Below are positions 55,751 to 64,000 of a stretch of DNA of 64,000 bases, one piece after another (the first letter of the stretch is position 1; the number at the start of each line of letters is the position of its first letter). The stretch comes from Flaccisagitta enflata (lineage: Eukaryota; Chaetognatha; Sagittoidea; Aphragmophora). Under the pieces are notes generated by a model. It saw only the letters and a list, made by a program, of their open reading frames with translations, searched no databases and was not told the origin of the DNA. The DNA is taken from assembly GCA_965153355.1 (NCBI GenBank), contig OZ231127.1, forward strand, positions 73,718,001 to 73,782,000. Reading direction: 5' to 3'. Both the position numbers and the translations under genes were made by a program.

Positions 55751-56904
55751 AAAAGGGAAAAAACTGTGGCTCAAAGTGGAGGCCATACAGCCTTTTTTAA
55801 AGGAAGGGCAGAGGAGGAAGGGGCAGGGGAAATGTGGCGCGGTAAAAGGAAAGGCAATAGAGGGAGGAAAGAAGGGGAAGTAAATAAGGGGAGAACAGAG
55901 GAACAGAGGTAACAGAAAACGAGAAGAGGAAAAAATGGGCTACGGTAGAAAGTGGAGGTCATAGTGAAAAGAAATGACATGGGACTTTGGACGATTGGAG
56001 GCAATGGAGGGAGGAAGAAGGGGTAGGAACAATGGGGAGGGGAAAGAGGGGGAAATGGAACCACAGCACAGGAGACGTCAGGGGAAGATAAAAGGAAGAA
56101 GAGGAAGAGGGGAGAAAATAAAATCAAACAAGTGGAGGCAGAGTATGGAGGAATCAAGAGATGGAGTGCAGAGAATTGAGGGAAAGAAGAGGGTGGGAGG
56201 GTAATAAGAAAATAAGGCAGGGCACATATGATAACAGTACAGTGGACGCAGAATATGGGGAAAAGCAATGGGCAAAGAAAGAGGCAAGATGGAGACAAAC
56301 TGGGGGAAAAGGGGGAAAGGACACATGGAGGAAAGAGGGGCGGAGAAAGGGGAAGAGAATTGAGAACAGAGAAACAACTTAAGCACAGATAGAAGAGGAA
56401 TAACGAAAAGAGGGATCCGAGGGAGAAAGGAAAAAAGAGAGAAGGAGGGGGGGGGCGATCATGGGAGTGCTGAGAAAATTATGAGGAGATAAAGAGGGAG
56501 GAGATAAATATAGTAAACGAGAAGTCGGATTTGTAAAATTACTGGATAAAAAACATTACAGAGGAAAATCTCGTGTGGAAGTTGAGTAAGCAGAAGCAGT
56601 GATAGGATGAGTGGGATTACAAAAGTGGCGCGACATAAAAGTGAATTGAAAAGTGAAAAAGTAAGAAAATAAAACCAGAAAAATAAGACACGAAGCAAAA
56701 GATGCGCAGAAGGGTCGAGATTAAGCAAAATGAGAGTGGGAAACATTTTCTCGGTAAATAGAAAAATAAACAAATAAACAACAGAATGACCAAATAGATG
56801 AATAGATGAATGTATTCATGAATGAATGAGCAAACGAATTTGTGAATATATCAATGAATGAATGAAAAAGCGAAGAAATGAATAAACGAACGTATGAACG
56901 TATG
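55751..56904. repeat. Purine-rich low-complexity region
   Basis: A/G-rich + strand, GGGGGG at about 56448-56455, AATGAATG words from 56800. No gene is supported; Lys/Glu/Arg frames reflect composition. Confidence 0.55.
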
Positions 56905-57019
56905 AATAAATGAATAAATGAATGAATGAATGAATGAATGAATGAATGAATGAATGAATGAATGAATGAATGAATGAATGAATGAATGAATGAATGAATG
57001 AATGAATGAATGAATGAAT
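56905..57019 (+). repeat. (AATG)n microsatellite
   Basis: About 115 bp of AATG, nearly pure. Confidence 0.96.
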
Positions 57020-57718
<699 letters not shown>

Positions 57719-57872
57719 TTTTTAGTTGCGGACACGCGAATCTACATATGCCGTGTCGGTCGGTCCGTCGGTCGGTCCGTCCAGTAACATTTTTGGAAAT
57801 CCAAGCGGTTTTTGCACTACTGCTCCTGCCCAACCGTCCGCGACTGGATTGCCGTGTATCCGGCGTTGTTTC
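57719..57872 (+). mobile_element. HE element, family 1/3 hybrid
   Basis: 5' TTTAGTTGCGGACACGCGAA has a hairpin with mismatches. The array is CGGTCCGTCGGTCGGTCCGT. The 3' end is GTCCGCGACTGGATTGCCGT followed by GTATCCGGC and GTTGTTT. The 5' end is of family 1, while the 3' partner GTCCGCGACT mixes families 1 and 3. Confidence 0.78.
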
Positions 57873-59412
<1,540 letters not shown>

Positions 59413-59419
59413 TTGTTAC

Positions 59420-59586
59420 CTGATACATTCTCACATTCCTGAGAGCAACAAATTTGGTTCCATCTGATCGAGGAGTGGAATCTCCCACGACTATTCGCCA
59501 CAAACGATGGGGCAGCCGCCAATTTCCGGAAATACGACCCTCCAACTGAATGAGCACAATTCTCATGAATCTGTTCTTACGATTCT
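59420..59586 (-). CDS. Possible single host exon (unknown protein)
   Basis: On the minus strand, CACTACAG precedes and GTAACA follows a 167-nt open segment, so it has a plausible acceptor and donor (phase 1 in, phase 0 out). It encodes 55 residues of ordinary composition, including RFMRIVLIQLEGRISGNW, RLPHRLWRIVVGDSTPRSDG and TKFVALRNVRMYQ. I do not recognise the family. Fifty-five open codons are not unusual by chance. It is listed because it is the only non-repeat frame with good splice context. It could also be part of an unrecognised repeat. Confidence 0.3.
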
Positions 59587-59686
59587 CTGTAGTGTTTACA
59601 ACCATCGATCATTGACATATCTCATGCGGTGGCAAAAAAGCTTCGATATTTGAAACCCAAGAAGCTGCATCGATACCAACTTTGAA

Positions 59687-59918
59687 AAAAACAAGGCCGG
59701 ATACACGGCTACCCCAGTCGCGTGCGGGTGGGCAGGGGCCATAATTGAGGTCACCAGATCATTTGGGCAGGAGCGGTGAAGCCAAAAATCCCAAAAAACC
59801 AAAAAAAGTAAAGTGTGACCGACGGACGGACCGACGGACAGACCGACGGACGGACCGACGGACGGACCGACGGACCGACAAAGCGGGGTGTAGAGTCGCG
59901 TAGCACGCGACTAAAAAT
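59687..59918 (-). mobile_element. HE family 3 element, reference copy
   Basis: Minus strand: TTTTTAGTCGCGTGCTACGC, hairpin AGTCGCG-tgcta-CGCGACT, then CTACACCCCGCTTTGTCGGT and about twelve CGGT/CCGT units. Next come CACACTTTACTTTTTTTGG, GCTCCTGCCCAAATGATC and CCCCTGCCCACCC. Then GCACGCGACT (exact complement of the first ten bases), GGGGTAGCCGTGTATCCGGC C and TTGTTTTT. Both ends are clean, so this is a good template for finding other copies. Confidence 0.92.
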
Positions 59919-59973
59919 CGAAGCCGTAACCCGTAGGGCAGGAGAACGGGAAAAGTGATGACTTAAAAAAGTA

Positions 59974-60148
59974 CAGTAGGACCTCGCCTCATCGGTCCCA
60001 TTGGGACTGAAGATATTTCACCTTTATCTCAGGATTTCTTTTAAAGAGAGATGTATTCACATTAAAAATTATTATTTGGGACCTCAAAATGTTGACCTTT
60101 GTTGATGGGGAACCTTTAAAAGCGGGGCTATTATTGCGAGTTACAATG
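59974..60148. mobile_element. Pogo-like MITE, decayed
   Basis: Ends CAGTAGGACCTCGCCTCATC and, on the right, GCGGGGCTATTATTGCGAGT, TACAATG. TA lies at both flanks (59972-59973 and 60149-60150). The right end is diverged. Confidence 0.6.
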
Positions 60149-60201
60149 TACTAGCAAATTCTTTAAAGTCTTCATCTTAGGGAAAACAAGGCCAACACCT
60201 A

Positions 60202-60742
60202 CAGGGTGTTTCACACCAAATGATATATAAGAAAACGATGTCATTCTGCTTCTAAAAATAATGAAACAATTCTGAAAATAGATTCATAGAGCCCTTAAAC
60301 TCCGATTTTTCATGTAAAAATTTCATTGGTCTAAGTCAAATAGTTTGGCCTCAGCAAAGATTTGAAAAAAAATGAACATTTTCAGTCAAGGTTTTTTTCA
60401 TCTTAGAAATGTTTCTTTAATTCGCTCTCAAATCTAAACGGTTAGAGCTACAGATGCCAGGTTAGACTCAAATGAAAGAAAATTTGAAAATCTTTAATAT
60501 GAGACCAATCTGGGATGTGTAGCTCTAACCGTTTAGAAATGAGAGCGATTTAAAGAAAAATTTCTAAGATGGAAAAAGCTTTAACTGAAAATGTTCATTT
60601 TTTTTCAAATCTTTGCTGAGGCCAAGCTACTTGACCCAGACCAATGAAATTTTTACAAGAAAAATCGGAGTTAAAGGGCTCTTTGAATCTATTTTCAGAA
60701 TTACATCGTTTTCTTATATATCATTTGGTGTGAAACACCCTG
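60202..60742. mobile_element. Tc1/mariner-type palindromic MITE nested in the HE
   Basis: 541 bp with ends CAGGGTGTTTCACACCAAAT and its complement, TA on both sides (60200-60201, 60743-60744). The arms pair along most of their length around a centre near 60472. CAGGGTGT ends with a TA duplication are typical of Tc1/mariner relatives. Confidence 0.88.
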
Positions 60743-60749
60743 TATAAGT

Positions 60750-62300
60750 CGCGTGCGAGACTTACTTACATAATCGCCTAATTATTTAAGTGCGTTATTT
60801 CCTGTAATGACCATAATGACTATAATTACCTATTGACCTATGACAATAATGACTATAATTACCTATTGACCTATAATTGCCTATAATGACCTATAATTAC
60901 CTATAATTACCTATAATTACCCATTATCAAATAATGACTTATAAGTACCTGTAAAGACCTATGATTACCTATAATTACATATGGACCAATGATTACCTAT
61001 AATGATGTATGATTACCCATACTTACCCACAATTACCTGTAATAACATAATGACCTATAATTACCTATAATGACTTATGATTACCTATGATTACCTATAA
61101 TTACCTATAATTACTCATAATAAAATAATGACCTATAAGTACCTATAAAGACCTATGATTACCTATAATTACATATGGACCAATAATTACCTATAATGAC
61201 CTATGATTACCCATAACTAACATAATGACCTATAATGATCTATGATTACCTATAATTACCTATAATTGCATAATGACCTATATTTACCTTTAATTACCTA
61301 TGATTAGCTATAATTACCTACAATTGAAAGATGACCTACAATTACCTTTAATGATCTTTGATTACCAATAATTACCTTCAATTTCATGATGACCTATTAT
61401 TACCTATAACTATCTATAATGACCTACAATTACCTATAATAACATAATGACTTAGAATTACGTATAATGGTCTATAATTACCTTTTATCACATATTACAT
61501 AATGACCAATAATTACCAATGACCTATAATTGCATAATGACCTATAATGACCTATGATTACCCCTTATGACCTATAATTACCTATAATTACCTATAATTA
61601 CATGATCTGTAATTACCTGTAATTACCTATAATTTCCTATAATTACCTATAATTACCTATAATTACCTATGAATACCTATGATTACCTATAATTACCAAT
61701 AATGATCTATAATTGCATAATTATCTATAATCACCTATAATGACCTATAATCACCTGTAATTACATAATGACCAATAATTACCTACAATGGCCTATGATT
61801 ACCTATAAAGACCTATGATTACCTATAATTGCATAATGGCCTATAATGACCTACAAATACCTATAATTATGTAAATAAATAGTGAAATGACTATATTGAC
61901 TAAAATGACTAAAATGACTTCGAATGACTTAGAATGAAGTAGAATGACTAAAAATGATCTAAAATGACTTAAAATGACGTATAATGACTTATAATGACTT
62001 GTAATGACTTAAAATGACATAAAATGACTTAAAATGACTTAAAATGATGGAAAGGATTATATCGACTAAAATGACAATAATGACTAAAATGACTTGGAAA
62101 GACTTGTAATGCCTTAAAATCACTTGAAATTACTTAGAATAATTTGAAATGACTTAAAATAACTTAAAATGATGAAAAGGACTGTATTGACTAAAATGAC
62201 AATAATGACTTCGAATGACTTAAGCTGACTTGAAATGACTTAGAATGACTTAGAATGACTTAGAATGACTTAGAATGACTAAAAATGACCTAAAGAAATA
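60750..62300 (+). repeat. AT-rich ACCTATAATT / AAAATGACTT minisatellite
   Basis: Two phases: TTACCTATAATGACCTATAA units of 10-11 bp to about 61870, then AAAATGACTT/TTAGAATGAC units of 10 bp to about 62295. A tandem block of higher order can be seen where CATATGGACCAATGATTACC near 60978 recurs near 61170. Confidence 0.9.
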
Positions 62301-62408
62301 AAATTGATAAAAAAAGTAAAGTGTGACCGACCGACCGACCGACCAACCGACCAACCGACCGACCGACGGACAAAGCGGGTTGTAGAGTCGCGTGCACGCG
62401 ACTAAAAA

Positions 62409-62751
62409 CTGTTTGCAAAACCTACAAAAACCGAGCGTTAGGGAGAACTAGTAGGACCGGTAGGAGCAGCAACTCAAAGAGTTATGAGCCCAAGGCTGTA
62501 AAAAAAAACCTAGCATGTGCTCCACAGTTGTTTACAATGAAACTATGAAAAGTATACTTCTAGTTGTTAGATCAGAGAGACGAAATTTCGATTGAGGTGG
62601 CTTTCAACCTTTAGACCACAACAGTTTCACTACAGTTTCCACTGCACTAGAAACCAAACCAAAGAAGATGCAGCATTGAAGACAGCATTCAATCTCATGG
62701 ATCATTGGGTATGTTGCATTGTTTATCCAAAAACTCATACCAGCGTCAAAG

Positions 62752-62756
<5 letters not shown>
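62409..62756. other. Unassigned
   Basis: A 69-codon frame (62592-62801) runs into a GA microsatellite and shows no domain. Confidence 0.4.
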
Positions 62757-62790
<34 letters not shown>

Positions 62791-62905
62791 GAAGAGAATG
62801 ATAGACATACTGGTAGACAGGAAGATTAACAAACAGTAAAATAGACGTTTCAGTTTTTAGGATTTGTGTGTGTGGTGTATAAACGTGTGTACGTGCCTAT
62901 GTGCG

Positions 62906-62967
<62 letters not shown>

Positions 62968-63220
62968 GTAAAATAGGACTTGGCCGGAATATATCGGGAT
63001 GACATCATGAAGTCCATCGAGGAAGCGGCAAAAGTTTACCAACCACAGGTGAGAAATTAAGTTAAACAGAAACAATAAAGGAAGAATGAAAGAAAGAAAA
63101 AATGGAAGAAGGGAAGCATGAGAGAAAGGAAGAGTGATAGAAAGGAAGAATGAAAGAAAGGAAGAATGAAAGAATGAAAGAAAGGAAGAATGAAAAAAAG
63201 GAAGCCACTCAGCAACAATT
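62757..63220 (+). repeat. (GA)n runs and GGAAGAATGAAA repeat
   Basis: GA at 62757-62786 and 62909-62963. A GGAAGAATGAAAGAAA repeat lies at about 63085-63200. Confidence 0.85.
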
Positions 63221-63641
63221 GAGTAAGGATGGATTGTCTGAAAAAGAAACTGAAAGTAGAGCAACAGACAAACGACGCAATGCCGATTTGATTAAGCTTA
63301 AAACTTTTAATGGACCCTTCAGCTCATCGGCGGAGGTGAGAGTGTTTGCTGCAACAGATATCCCCGAAGATAATCTGATTATCTACTTTGACAAAATCAC
63401 TTTTTGCTATTGTGTTGAAATGAGGGATTTTGAATGCGCGCTTGAAAACTTGGTTTAGGTCCTGGTTGAAAAAGGAAAAACTTCGAAAATGATTTTCCCG
63501 TCGGCTTTTGGTATTGCCTCTTTAATTTGCGCGGATAAATGTTATAGTCCTCTCAAAAATGAGCAAGACATCAATATTTTTATAGGAAAAAATGAGCTTA
63601 AACCGCGCAGGTTAAATTCATCTCCAATGTGTCAAATATGA
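63221..63641 (+). pseudogene. Possible upstream part of a LINE (frames broken)
   Basis: A frame with RRNADLIKLKTFNGPFSSSA and RDFECALENLV ends at 63458. A second frame (63460-63641) reads SKMIFPSAFGIASLICADKC. Neither has a domain I can name with certainty. Their position directly before the endonuclease suggests an ORF1 or linker with frameshifts or a deletion. Confidence 0.35.
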
Positions 63642-64000
63642 ATCAAATAAGCCAAACATTATCACTATCTGTGAAACCCACCTAACTGACTGCCAAAACC
63701 ATGGCTATACCCCGGATGAGCTGAGAAATCTCATTCCCGGTTACAAATTCTATTATCAAAATAGAAAAAACAAAAAAGGTGGCGGAATAGGAATTTTCTT
63801 AGAAGACAAACTGGCAGACATGGCTCTTGTAGTCTCTGAAGACTTATTTCTAGAAGAAACATTTGAATGTCTCACTATTAAGATACCAAAAATGCAACTT
63901 GAAAAGCAAGTACGTGACCTAATCTTACTTTCCCTATATCGTCCACCGGGAAATGAGAACTCGCAAAACTTCTTAGAACACTTTGGGCGTGTCCGCATTC
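63616..64000 (+). CDS. APE-type LINE endonuclease domain, cut by window end
   Basis: Open to the last base in one frame. It contains NKPNIITICETHLTDCQNHG (the I-ET-L motif of AP-type endonucleases), NRKNKKGGGIGIFLEDKL (the GGG turn) and LILLSLYRPPGNENSQNF (the YRPP motif). The domain nicks target DNA to prime reverse transcription. An in-frame TAA at 63613 lies just upstream, so the N-terminal part is in another frame or lost. The RT should follow beyond the window. It may or may not be the family seen at 40165-42050. Confidence 0.82.
   Translation, partial: MHLQCVKYESNKPNIITICETHLTDCQNHGYTPDELRNLIPGYKFYYQNRKNKKGGGIGIFLEDKLADMALVVSEDLFLEETFECLTIKIPKMQLEKQVRDLILLSLYRPPGNENSQNFLEHFGRVRI

Larger units (their letters stand above)
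60185..62408 (-). mobile_element. HE family 3 element expanded to 2.2 kb
   Basis: The left boundary ACAAGGCC is interrupted by a nested MITE, after which AGTCGCGTGCGAGAC continues the family 3 3' end. The right boundary is intact: AAAGTAAAGTGTGACCGACC, a GACC/GACG array, AAAGCGGGTTGTAGAGTCGC and the hairpin GTGCACGCGACTAAAAA. Between them the usual short core is replaced by about 1.55 kb of minisatellite. Order and strand agree with the 232-bp copy at 59687. Confidence 0.75.

Noticed and set aside
56905-57019. (AATG)n as a telomere-like repeat
   Set aside because: The unit is not of telomeric type and the array is short and internal.

Overview
The window looks like repeat-dominated DNA from an invertebrate metazoan with a large genome. 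I see no complete host gene, no tRNA or rRNA gene, no CRISPR array and nothing bacterial. Most long open frames are artefacts of microsatellites (poly-Leu/Ser from CT, poly-Val/Cys from GTT, poly-Lys from GAA). The organism cannot be named from sequence alone. The retroelement types (APE-type and restriction-like-endonuclease LINEs, Tc1/mariner, pogo, hAT and Chapaev-like TIR elements) and the likely Helentron derivatives fit many marine invertebrates.

Layout. 0.5-7 kb holds microsatellites and pogo-like MITEs. 7-25 kb holds more microsatellites plus many short elements of one structural kind, called here the hairpin-ended element (HE). 25-27 kb holds a tandem-repeat element with a GC-rich hairpin end (family B) and a mariner-type hairpin. 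27-35 kb has microsatellites, minisatellites and an HE carrying a nested hAT-like insert. 35.5-38.3 kb has the post-RT and endonuclease part of a restriction-like-endonuclease LINE, split by a 0.9 kb palindrome. 39.2-42.05 kb has a TIR element beside a decayed APE-type LINE on the minus strand. 42.3-45.4 kb has two abutting HEs and minisatellites. 45.4-49.9 kb is one large foldback element with a 4-bp target duplication and 1.5 kb of nested family B elements. 50-57 kb has an HE, a second mariner-type hairpin, two more family B elements and a ~105-bp purine-strand minisatellite. 57.7-62.4 kb has three more HEs, the last swollen to 2.2 kb by a minisatellite and a nested MITE, plus one possible host exon near 59.5 kb. 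63-64 kb enters the endonuclease domain of another LINE.

The most interesting signal is the HE group: about 18 copies or relics in at least three families. In each family the 5' end forms a hairpin AGNNGCG-loop-CGCNNCT, and the same arm appears again near the 3' end, so the 5' end can pair locally or with the 3' end. The bases differ between families but the pairing is kept. The middle is an array of CCGT/CGGT, and the 3' end is a second hairpin, also of changing sequence, followed by TTGTTT. Subterminal inverted repeats, an internal tandem array, a 3' hairpin and T-rich insertion sites are the published hallmarks of non-autonomous Helentrons (HINE/DINE-1-like elements). No Rep/helicase gene is in the window, so that assignment is an inference.
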